Part shown: positions 9,243 to 15,696 of the stretch, one piece after another
How the letters are laid out: the number at the start of each line of letters is the position of its first letter
Numbering within the stretch: position 1 is the stretch's first letter
DNA from: Anthropogastromicrobium sp050944455
GTDB taxonomy: Bacteria > Bacillota > Clostridia > Lachnospirales > Lachnospiraceae
NCBI GenBank assembly: GCA_050944455.1
Contig: JBMNRC010000017.1
Coordinates: forward strand, 1-60,444
Length of the DNA stretch: 60,444 nucleotides
Reading direction: 5' to 3'
Program-made: the position numbers and the translations under genes
The notes under the pieces: generated by a model
Database searches by the model: none
What the model was told of the DNA's origin: nothing
The model's input: only the letters and a program-made list of their open reading frames with translations

Positions 9243-9388
9243 GGTATCTTCCTCCTTGCCGGAAAGTAAAAAAGGATCGGCGCTTTTCAGGCACCGAAAT
9301 TGTTCGCGGTAAAACCGAGCCGGAACCGCACGCTGGCGGGAGTTTCCTCTCCATTCATCGCATGAGCGCATAATACGCACATTTTGTA

Positions 9389-9417
9389 AGTATATCCACA
9401 GGCGGGGTTTCTGTCAA
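9389..9417 (-). promoter_or_regulatory. Promoter of greA-lysS overlapping the dusB stop codon
   Basis: A perfect TTGACA (9412-9417) and TATACT (9389-9394) are spaced by 17 bases on the minus strand. The TGA stop of dusB (9414-9416) lies inside the -35 box. Confidence 0.8.
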
Positions 9418-10403
9418 TCGACGGATTGCGGCCGCCGGGATTCGTTCTGCTCCAGGAACCATTCCATCAGAGATTCCAATCCCGCGTAAGTTTCGGTGAG
9501 GTTGACATAGCGGCGCAGCGCGGCGGAATTTGCCAGGCCCGCCGTGTACCAGCCGACCTGCTTGCGCATCTGCAGGATCCCCTGCTTTTCGCCGTAATAA
9601 TCGCACTGCATGCGGGCGTGCCGCAGGATCATCGCAGCGATCTCCCTCTCAGTCGGTCTGGGCGGAGCCGGTTTTCCCGACAGCGCCGCGCCGATCTCCG
9701 CAAAAATCCAGGGATTCCCCCTGGCTGCCCGGGCGACCATCACGCCGTCACAGCCGGTCTCCCGCAGCATCGCAAGCGCCGAAGTCCCGTCCCTGACGTC
9801 GCCGTTGCCGAAAACGGGGATGGAGACGGATTCCTTTACTCTCCGGATCACGTCCCAGTCGGCCGTTCCGGAATAGAACTGCTCTCTCGTGCGCCCGTGG
9901 ACCGCGATCGCCGCGACGCCGGCGTCCTCGGCGATTTTCGCGATTTCCGGGGCGTTAATGGAAGCCGCGTTCCACCCGGCCCGGATCTTGACCGTGACAG
10001 GCTTACGCACGGCCCTGACCATCGCCCGCAGGATTTCCCCGGCCCGCTTCGGATCCTTCATCAGGGCGGATCCCTCGCCGTTTCCGGTCACCTTCGGGAC
10101 AGGGCAGCCCATGTTGAGGTCGATGATATCGAACGGGTATTCTTCCAGCCTTTTCGCCATCTCCGAGAGGATCACCGGGTCGCTCCCGAACATCTGCACC
10201 GATACCGGATGTTCCGAAGGTTCCGTGCGGAGCAGCACTTCGGTTTTTTCGCTGCCGTAGCTCAGCGCCTTTGCGCTTACCATCTCCGTGACGACCAGTC
10301 CGCAGCCGAACTCCCGCGCCAGTTTTCGGAAGGGAAGGTCGGTCACCCCCGCCATCGGTCCCATCGCGACAGGCGGATTGACCGTCACACTGCCGATTTT
10401 CAC
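9414..10403 (-). CDS. dusB: tRNA-dihydrouridine synthase
   Basis: A 329-residue flavoenzyme that reduces specific uridines in tRNA to dihydrouridine using NADPH. The FMN-binding TIM barrel starts with PVAMGPMAGVTDLPFR. The catalytic cysteine is Cys100 in DLNMGCPVPK. Further barrel motifs are VKIRAGW, AIAVHGRTREQFY, PVFGNGDV and GCDGVMVARAARGNPW. The C-terminal helical tRNA-binding domain is complete. The ATG overlaps the upstream gene's stop as ATGA (10400-10403), so translation is probably coupled to the DUF6145 gene. Confidence 0.93.
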   Translation of the reverse strand: MKIGSVTVNPPVAMGPMAGVTDLPFRKLAREFGCGLVVTEMVSAKALSYGSEKTEVLLRTEPSEHPVSVQMFGSDPVILSEMAKRLEEYPFDIIDLNMGCPVPKVTGNGEGSALMKDPKRAGEILRAMVRAVRKPVTVKIRAGWNAASINAPEIAKIAEDAGVAAIAVHGRTREQFYSGTADWDVIRRVKESVSIPVFGNGDVRDGTSALAMLRETGCDGVMVARAARGNPWIFAEIGAALSGKPAPPRPTEREIAAMILRHARMQCDYYGEKQGILQMRKQVGWYTAGLANSAALRRYVNLTETYAGLESLMEWFLEQNESRRPQSVD

Positions 10404-11380
10404 TCGTCCCCTGCCTCCCAGTCAATTTTCTGGTGCAGGAACGCCGCCCTGAAATACAGCTCCAGTCCGTTGAGCAGTTCCTGCCGGTCCTTTTTCATCT
10501 TGCTGAGTTCCATTCCGGCTCCGATCTCGTCGTACAGGTAATCGTCGGCGTCGGACGCGGTGCGGAGAATCAGGGTCCCGTCCGGCCTGAATTCCAGCGT
10601 GAGAATTCCCCCGACGTCCTCGGTGAACCAGACGCACATGATCTGAAGCTCTTTTTTGATATCGTCGGGGAGATTTTTGAACGCCGGGTTGAGGTAATAC
10701 TTCTGGTTGTAGGAGTTGGACCCGCACAAGACGATATTCCCCTTGTCGACGATGGAATGGGAATTCCGCTCAGCGGTGTTCTGGTCCGCGGTGTTCTGGT
10801 CCGCGGTGTTCTGCTCTTCTGCGGACTGCTCCGCGGAGTTCCCGCGTGATCCCGCCCGGGCCGCGGTTCGCGGAACCATGGTTTTTTGGTCTGCCGCGGA
10901 CTGCTCTGCGGAGTTCTCACGTGATCCCGCCCGGGCTGCGGTTCGCGGAGCCATGGTTTTTTGGTCTGCCGCGGCCTGCTCCGCGGAGTTCTCGCCCGAT
11001 TCCGTCGGAGCGGCGGTTTGATGAGGCGCGGAGTTCTGATCCGCGGTTTTCCGAACCGCCGCGGCCTGCTTCGCAGTATGCTTTTCAGATTCTGCCGGTC
11101 CGGCACTCTGTCTTTCTGATTCTTTCGGTTTCGCGGCACCGGCAGAGCCGGAATCATCAGCATCCCCGAATACCTGATCCGGTCCCACGGGCTTCGCGTC
11201 GCCTTCCCAGAAAATGCTGCCCCGCTTGTGCTTGAAGATGTTTCCGTGGACGACGCCTTCGCTGGAATCAAACATACCGTACTGGCTGCCGCTGCTGTCC
11301 GGCGTATTTTCCTTCACCTGGTTCTGATCCGCGCTGTCTGGCTGATTATTGTCAGTTTTGTCTTTATCGTTTGTATTCAT
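10400..11380 (-). CDS. DUF6145-type protein with a long repeat-rich N-terminal region
   Basis: The last 120 residues (from about NIVLCGSNSYNQKYYLNP to the end) resemble a small Lachnospiraceae family I know as DUF6145, of unknown function, often beside dusB as here. Conserved-looking parts are QIMCVWFTEDVGGILTLEF and DDYLYDEIGAGMEL. The first 200 residues are hydrophilic and low in complexity, rich in Ala, Gln, Asn, Ser and Thr. They include a 25-residue repeat (75-bp DNA period) beginning SRENSAEQ and a run of TADQN pentads. Typical family members are about 120 residues, so the front is an added disordered region. The ribosome site is weak, and a shorter start cannot be excluded. It overlaps dusB by 4 bases. 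Confidence 0.7.
   Translation of the reverse strand: MNTNDKDKTDNNQPDSADQNQVKENTPDSSGSQYGMFDSSEGVVHGNIFKHKRGSIFWEGDAKPVGPDQVFGDADDSGSAGAAKPKESERQSAGPAESEKHTAKQAAAVRKTADQNSAPHQTAAPTESGENSAEQAAADQKTMAPRTAARAGSRENSAEQSAADQKTMVPRTAARAGSRGNSAEQSAEEQNTADQNTADQNTAERNSHSIVDKGNIVLCGSNSYNQKYYLNPAFKNLPDDIKKELQIMCVWFTEDVGGILTLEFRPDGTLILRTASDADDYLYDEIGAGMELSKMKKDRQELLNGLELYFRAAFLHQKIDWEAGDE
10770..10995. repeat. In-gene tandem repeats (75-bp and 15-bp units) in the DUF6145 gene
   Basis: A 75-bp unit recurs with starts at 10846 and 10921 (shared GTGATCCCGCCCGGGC and CCATGGTTTTTTGGTC). A 15-bp unit, GCGGTGTTCTGGTCC, repeats around 10770-10815. Both keep the reading frame. Confidence 0.8.
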
Positions 11381-11421
11381 ATAGGTCCTGGTCCTGCCTT
11401 GCAGCTTCTTTCTCAGAATTA

Positions 11422-11472
11422 CAGATATAATCTCTAAACAGATATAACCTCTATACAGAGATAACTTCTATA
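11422..11472. repeat. Three 17-bp tandem units upstream of the DUF6145 gene
   Basis: Copies of CAGATATAACCTCTATA start at 11422, 11439 and 11456 with two or three changes each. They lie in the 247-base gap between birA and the DUF6145 gene, which otherwise shows no gene. Confidence 0.75.
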
Positions 11473-11571
11473 CGGAAAAAATCTTTACGTTTTTGCAGCT
11501 GTGCGGCGGTTATTCTGCGCGCCGGCGAAATATCACGGACGCCGCTTTCCAAACCGCATGCGGATAAACGG

Positions 11572-11627
11572 TCTGCCGCGAAACCGGATCGCTTCCCAAT
11601 CTGCTGCGAAACCGGATTATCTTCCCA
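11572..11627. repeat. 28-bp direct repeat directly after the birA stop
   Basis: Two copies, 11572-11598 and 11600-11627, share TCTGCYGCGAAACCGGAT and CTTCCCA. The second abuts the birA stop codon (11628-11630). Confidence 0.7.
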
Positions 11628-12608
11628 TCAGATATACCGGTACAGCCCGCGCACGGAAACTTCTCCCGAAATAATGTCCTCCCCGCTCCCGTCGTCATAG
11701 CGCACTTTCATCGCGCCGAGCGGAGTGATGCCGAGACAGGTTCCCTGCCGCTGCCGCTTCGGATCCTCGATGATGACCTTCTCATTGATTCCCGCCATGT
11801 TCGCTTCGTACTCGGGCAGGATGGAACTCAGGTCCTGATCCCGCTCAACAGCCTCGTAGAGTTCCTCGAACGCCTCCAGAATGTCGTTCAGCAGTACAGA
11901 ACGGCTGACCGTTTTCCCCGTCTCTGTGAGGATGGACGTCGCCTTGTCCCTGAGCTCCCCGGGGAAGTCCCGGACAGTTACGTTGATGCCGATTCCGACG
12001 ATGCAGAAGCGGACCTGTTCCATCTCCGCCGAGAGCTCGGTGAGGATTCCGCAGATTTTCTTTCCACTGTGGACGACGTCATTCGGCCATTTGATCCGGC
12101 AGGAAAGGCCGGAAGCTTTCTCAATGCCGCGCCGGACGGCGACTGCCGCCGCCAGCGTCAGCATGGAGACCTTTTCCGGGGGAATGGCCGGGCGTAGCAG
12201 CAGCGAGAAGGCCAGCGCGCTGCCTGCCGGCGTCTGCCAGACACGGCCGCGGCGTCCTTTGCCGGCTGTCTGGTGGTTGGCGACAATCAGCGTACCTTCA
12301 GGTGCGCCTGCCTCCCCCACCTCACGGAGCCGGTCGTTGGTCGATCCGATCTGGTCGTACACCTCGAGCTGTTTTCCGGCCCAGCGGGTGTGCAGCTCCC
12401 GGCGGACAATCTCCTCACTGAGAATGTCGGGAGATTCAATGAGGCGGTAGCCTCTGTTGCGCACCGCCTCAATCTGGTATCCCTCTTCCGTCAGGCTTCT
12501 GACCGCCTTCCACACGGCTGTCCGGGAAACGCCGAACTTTTCGCACAGTTCCGCGCCGGACACAAAATCCCCGCGCTCCCGCAGGATTTCCAGGATTTCT
12601 CTTTTCAA
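11628..12608 (-). CDS. birA: Biotin operon repressor / biotin-protein ligase
   Basis: A 326-residue bifunctional BirA. An N-terminal winged helix (SGAELCEKFGVSRTAVWKAV) would bind a biotin operator. The central ligase domain has GSTNDRLRE, the biotinyl-AMP loop GKGRRGRVW and KWPNDVV. A C-terminal SH3-like domain follows. It makes biotinyl-AMP, transfers biotin to carboxylase carrier domains and, when loaded, represses biotin genes. The start is TTG (12606-12608); no in-frame ATG or GTG precedes it, and the winged helix begins at the expected distance. The ribosome site is weak (GAAAG). No biotin synthesis gene is in the window. Confidence 0.92.
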   Translation of the reverse strand: MKREILEILRERGDFVSGAELCEKFGVSRTAVWKAVRSLTEEGYQIEAVRNRGYRLIESPDILSEEIVRRELHTRWAGKQLEVYDQIGSTNDRLREVGEAGAPEGTLIVANHQTAGKGRRGRVWQTPAGSALAFSLLLRPAIPPEKVSMLTLAAAVAVRRGIEKASGLSCRIKWPNDVVHSGKKICGILTELSAEMEQVRFCIVGIGINVTVRDFPGELRDKATSILTETGKTVSRSVLLNDILEAFEELYEAVERDQDLSSILPEYEANMAGINEKVIIEDPKRQRQGTCLGITPLGAMKVRYDDGSGEDIISGEVSVRGLYRYI

Positions 12609-12775
12609 ATCTATACCGCTTTCTTTTCTTGTTTTATTGAATTTCGTCTCACTCCGTGAGCCCGCCGGCCGGCTCCGCGCTGTCGGTTCGCCCCGTCGGA
12701 TTGCATTCTACGGCTCTCTGTTCTGCCGGAAACTTCCATGCTCTCACCGGCAGCGCTTTCCGTTTCCCTGCCCGC

Positions 12776-13093
12776 TCAGGTGCCCAGCACCTTCACGAGG
12801 ATTGACACGGTCAGCAGAGATATCATCGCCGCCGTGCACACAAGGTTCCCGATCAGCGCGGCCGTCCGTCCGGTCCCGCGGTGCTGAAGCGCCGTGTCAA
12901 CGGACAGGACGATGAACAGCGCTGCGGCGAAGCCGAACTCGAGGCAGAAAAAGATGGTGTCAGTCTGCCAGTATAAAAACAGAAAAACCGCGCACGCGAG
13001 CACCGCCAGAGCCATCAGGATTTCCAGAAAAGTCAGCCAGTGGCTTCTGCGCCTTCTTTTCAGGTTTTCCTCCGTATTTTGTCTCGACGCCAT
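12776..13093 (-). CDS. Small membrane protein, three predicted transmembrane segments
   Basis: A 105-residue protein with a basic N-terminus (KRRRRSHW) and three hydrophobic segments at about 20-42, 48-66 and 80-102. The ATG has AGGAGG six bases upstream, which strongly supports expression. I do not recognise the family with confidence. It sits between birA and the DUF5662 gene on the same strand, but gaps on both sides are long, so it is probably its own unit. Confidence 0.65.
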   Translation of the reverse strand: MASRQNTEENLKRRRRSHWLTFLEILMALAVLACAVFLFLYWQTDTIFFCLEFGFAAALFIVLSVDTALQHRGTGRTAALIGNLVCTAAMISLLTVSILVKVLGT

Positions 13094-13138
13094 AAATTCC
13101 TCCTGAATCGCATTATTCCGCTGCTGAAGATCTATTCA

Positions 13139-13384
13139 TCCCGGCGCGGCGGATCGTTCCGCTGTTTTAGACCGCTTCATGCCGACACGGCGGCTGGTTC
13201 CGATGATGTAAATCAATCCATCCCGGCGCGGCGGATCGTTCCGCTGTTTTAGACCGCTTCATGCCGACACGGCGGCTGGTTCCGATGATGTAAATCAATC
13301 CATCCCGGCGCGGCGGATCATTCCGCTGTTTTAAACCGCTCCATGCCGACGCGGCGGTTCGCTCCCGCCGCTGTAAATCAGAAA
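13139..13384. repeat. Three tandem 82-bp units downstream of the DUF5662 gene
   Basis: Units start at 13139, 13221 and 13303. The first two are nearly identical and the third is diverged. Each starts TCCCGGCGCGGCGGATC and contains CCGCTGTTTTA and a GTAAATC tail. The array ends three bases before the DUF5662 stop codon and fills the whole gap to the next gene. Confidence 0.9.
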
Positions 13385-13387
13385 TCT

Positions 13388-13990
13388 TCAGTCCAGATAC
13401 AGTTTCCCGTCCCTCACGTGGTAATCGCCGTTCCGGTTCTTCAGCAGAACATGCTTCATATACTGGCAGCAGGCCTCCTCGCCCTGTTCCGCCGTCATGG
13501 TGAGCAGGTACTCGAGCAGAAACTGTGTCTCCGGATGGATCAGCATGCCTTTCCTTCCCCGCAGGTAATACTCCAGCGCGCTGCGCTTTGTATATTTGTC
13601 TTTCTGGTAGTTGCGGCTCGCGCAGATCCGGTCGATGGCCATCTCCGCCACGTACTTCTTGGGCATTTTCATGCCGACAAGGCCGTTCCCCGGATCCGGA
13701 GCGTAGTCAATCCAGTACTCGAAGTGATGGCGGTTGCGGCCTTTGTGGTGAAGCCAGCCGGCAGAGTAGCCGATCGCGTGTTTCTCGGCGTTGATCGGGC
13801 TCCGGTCCCCCTGCCAGTACTTCACGCCGGGGATAAACTCCACCGGAGAATACTTGGACAGATCGTGCGCCAGCCCCTGGCGGACCAGGCCGACGTGAAT
13901 GCACATCGCGGTGACAAGCCACTTGTGATGGTTAATCGTGTGAAGATGTCCGAAAAAGCGCACAATAAGCGGTTTATCGGAATTATCCAT
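13388..13990 (-). CDS. DUF5662 family protein
   Basis: A 200-residue soluble protein of a family I know as DUF5662, without assigned function. Histidine and aspartate motifs reminiscent of metal-dependent HD-type proteins are visible: INHHKWLVTAMCIHVGL, GLAHDLSKYSPVEF, GYSAGWLHHKGRNRHHFEYW and MPKKYVAEMAIDR. The order H, HD, HH and D suggests a metal site, which is inference. The ATG has GGGAGG eight bases upstream. A terminator upstream (14018-14048) separates it from the LacI gene. Confidence 0.75.
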   Translation of the reverse strand: MDNSDKPLIVRFFGHLHTINHHKWLVTAMCIHVGLVRQGLAHDLSKYSPVEFIPGVKYWQGDRSPINAEKHAIGYSAGWLHHKGRNRHHFEYWIDYAPDPGNGLVGMKMPKKYVAEMAIDRICASRNYQKDKYTKRSALEYYLRGRKGMLIHPETQFLLEYLLTMTAEQGEEACCQYMKHVLLKNRNGDYHVRDGKLYLD

Positions 13991-14017
13991 TCATTAATCC
14001 TCCCGGAGATCAAGGGA

Positions 14018-14048
14018 TAAAAACGGGGCAGCCTGAGCGGCTGCCCCG
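14018..14048 (-). terminator. Terminator downstream of the LacI-type gene
   Basis: The stem GGGGCAGCC / GGCTGCCCC (about 14024-14047) is followed on the minus strand by GTTTTT. Confidence 0.8.
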
Positions 14049-14144
14049 GAATTTCGGAACACGCAAAGGGCCATTCTGCCCTGCCGGCCGGTTCTGCCGG
14101 ACAGAGGCCGGGTCCGGCCCCGCCTGCTCTGCCTGAAATGTACT

Positions 14145-15164
14145 TTACTCGTTTACCGGCAGTTTGGCAAGAGTTCCGCCCTCAATCAGCATGCCCGGGA
14201 CGGTAGTGATCTTTTTGATCGCCGACTTCGGGTGCTCGATCTGGTCGATCAGGTCATGCGCCGCGTCGCTGCCCATGGTGACGACGTCCTGCTTGAGCGT
14301 TGTCAGCTTCGGATGGACGGACTGCCCGAACGCGATTCCGTCGTAGCCGACCACGGAGACATCGTCCGGGACGCGGCAGCCCATGTCGCGGATAACGCTG
14401 ATTCCGGAGATCGCCGTGATATCGTCGGGATAAATGATGCAGGTGGGGCGGCTGCGCCGCTGCATCAGCCGGCGGGTGAGCATTTCCGCGCGGTCGATGT
14501 CGTGATAATCGCACTCGATCACGTTGTCATCTGTGGCCTGAAGGCCGAGCTCCTCGCAGGTGCGGTAAAAGCTGGCCAGGCGGCACGAGGTGACCGATGA
14601 AGGGGCGCCGTGCAGAAACGCGATCCTGCGGTGGCCGCACTGGTAGACATAGTTGACGATATCGCGCATGCCCCGGACGTTGTCGCTCATCACGGCCGAG
14701 CAGTTGTCAAAGGTATGGTCGATGGTGACAACCGGCAGCCCGCAGTGGACAAGATCGATCACCTCCGGATCGTCAAAGTTCGCGCACACGATCACCACGC
14801 CGTCAACCCGGCGGTAGCGGCTGTGCTCAGCGTAGCTCACCTTCCGGCCTCCGACAAAGTGGCTGATAAAGGTGATGTCATATCCGCTCAGCTCCGCGGT
14901 TTCCTTCACGGCCTCCAGGATGCTGGCGAAAAATTCGTGTGTCAGTCCGGTGTGCGCCTCGTCGTAAAAGAGAACGCCGATGTTGTAGGTCGTATGGGTT
15001 TTCAGCGCGCGCGCGGCAGGGTTCGGAACGTAGCCGAGTTCATCCGCCTTCCGGCGGATCATCGTTTTTGTCTCATCGCTGATGTCCGTATGGTTGTTCA
15101 GCGCCTTGCTGACCGTGGCAACGGAAACGTTGCACATGGCCGCGATTTCTTTCATTGATACCAT
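14145..15164 (-). CDS. LacI-family transcriptional regulator, probably of cellobiose phosphorylase
   Basis: A 339-residue repressor. Residues 3-22 (SMKEIAAMCNVSVATVSKAL) are the LacI helix-turn-helix, followed by the hinge helix GYVPNPAARALKT. The rest is a periplasmic-binding-protein-like sensor domain with GVVIVCAN, GHRRIAFLHG, CIIYPDDITA and VVGYDGIAFGQSVHPKLTT. The start at 15164 is chosen for the nearby AAGAGGTG; a longer frame to 15320 adds a non-conserved leader. It is divergent from the GH94 gene, and the space between holds promoters for both and two near-identical AACGTT-centred sites, so it probably represses that gene and itself. The ligand is likely cellobiose or a related sugar, by inference. 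Confidence 0.9.
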   Translation of the reverse strand: MVSMKEIAAMCNVSVATVSKALNNHTDISDETKTMIRRKADELGYVPNPAARALKTHTTYNIGVLFYDEAHTGLTHEFFASILEAVKETAELSGYDITFISHFVGGRKVSYAEHSRYRRVDGVVIVCANFDDPEVIDLVHCGLPVVTIDHTFDNCSAVMSDNVRGMRDIVNYVYQCGHRRIAFLHGAPSSVTSCRLASFYRTCEELGLQATDDNVIECDYHDIDRAEMLTRRLMQRRSRPTCIIYPDDITAISGISVIRDMGCRVPDDVSVVGYDGIAFGQSVHPKLTTLKQDVVTMGSDAAHDLIDQIEHPKSAIKKITTVPGMLIEGGTLAKLPVNE

Positions 15165-15390
15165 AACCCTGCACCTCTTGTCCTGCTCTCCGGAATCCGG
15201 TTTTCCCCGGATGACTTTTCTGCTCCGTTCCTGACCGGCCGGCCGTTTTTCAGGCTCTGTGCCGCGGATTCTGTATTGCGGATTCCCTCTTCCGGCCGCT
15301 GTATCCGGGTCCTGTCTCATCAGACTTCAATTCCCGAAAGGCCGTCAGCCTGCTGCAAAATGCGGCTGCTCCGCAGCATATCCTGTTCAT

Positions 15391-15402
15391 AAAACGTTTT
15401 CG
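15391..15402. promoter_or_regulatory. Candidate LacI-type operator 1
   Basis: AAAACGTTTTCG contains the palindrome AAAACGTTTT with a central CG, the usual LacI-family pattern. It lies at about +2 to +13 of the regulator's own promoter, a position suited to autorepression. Confidence 0.6.
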
Positions 15403-15410
15403 ATGTATTC

Positions 15411-15439
15411 ATTTTATCGTTTTTCCCCAACCAAATCAA
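15411..15439 (-). promoter_or_regulatory. Promoter of the LacI-type gene
   Basis: TTGATT (15434-15439) and TAAAAT (15411-15416) are 17 bases apart on the minus strand. The predicted start is near 15404, leaving an untranslated leader of about 240 bases. Confidence 0.7.
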
Positions 15440-15562
15440 GAGTTTTTCGAAAGTCGTTGACATTTTGCCATATGGCCGGGTTCTTTCTCAATTTTTAATC
15501 CTGTCATCTGATTATTTATCATATTTTTTCCGGATTTTTTTTATTTTCGGCACGAATTTACT

Positions 15563-15574
15563 ATAACGTTTTCG
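15563..15574. promoter_or_regulatory. Candidate LacI-type operator 2
   Basis: ATAACGTTTTCG matches operator 1 at 11 of 12 positions. It lies 10 bases upstream of the -35 box of the GH94 promoter. Two such sites 172 bp apart could allow looping between the divergent promoters. Confidence 0.55.
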
Positions 15575-15584
15575 CCTGTTTTTC

Positions 15585-15613
15585 TTGCTTTCCAGCGAAA
15601 CATCCGCTATACT
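15585..15613 (+). promoter_or_regulatory. Promoter of the cellobiose phosphorylase gene
   Basis: TTGCTT (15585-15590) and TATACT (15608-15613) are separated by 17 bases. Confidence 0.65.
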
Positions 15614-15696
15614 TGAGGCAATCACATTCCGGGTCCGCAGGCCGGTATCTGACCGTCTCAGCGGCCCCGCGTTCATTTTCAGAAAGGACAGGGATT

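Noticed and set aside
7413..9269. 618-codon plus-strand frame opposite lysS and greA
   Set aside because: It lies antisense to two clearly conserved genes. Long antisense frames are expected in G+C-rich coding DNA.
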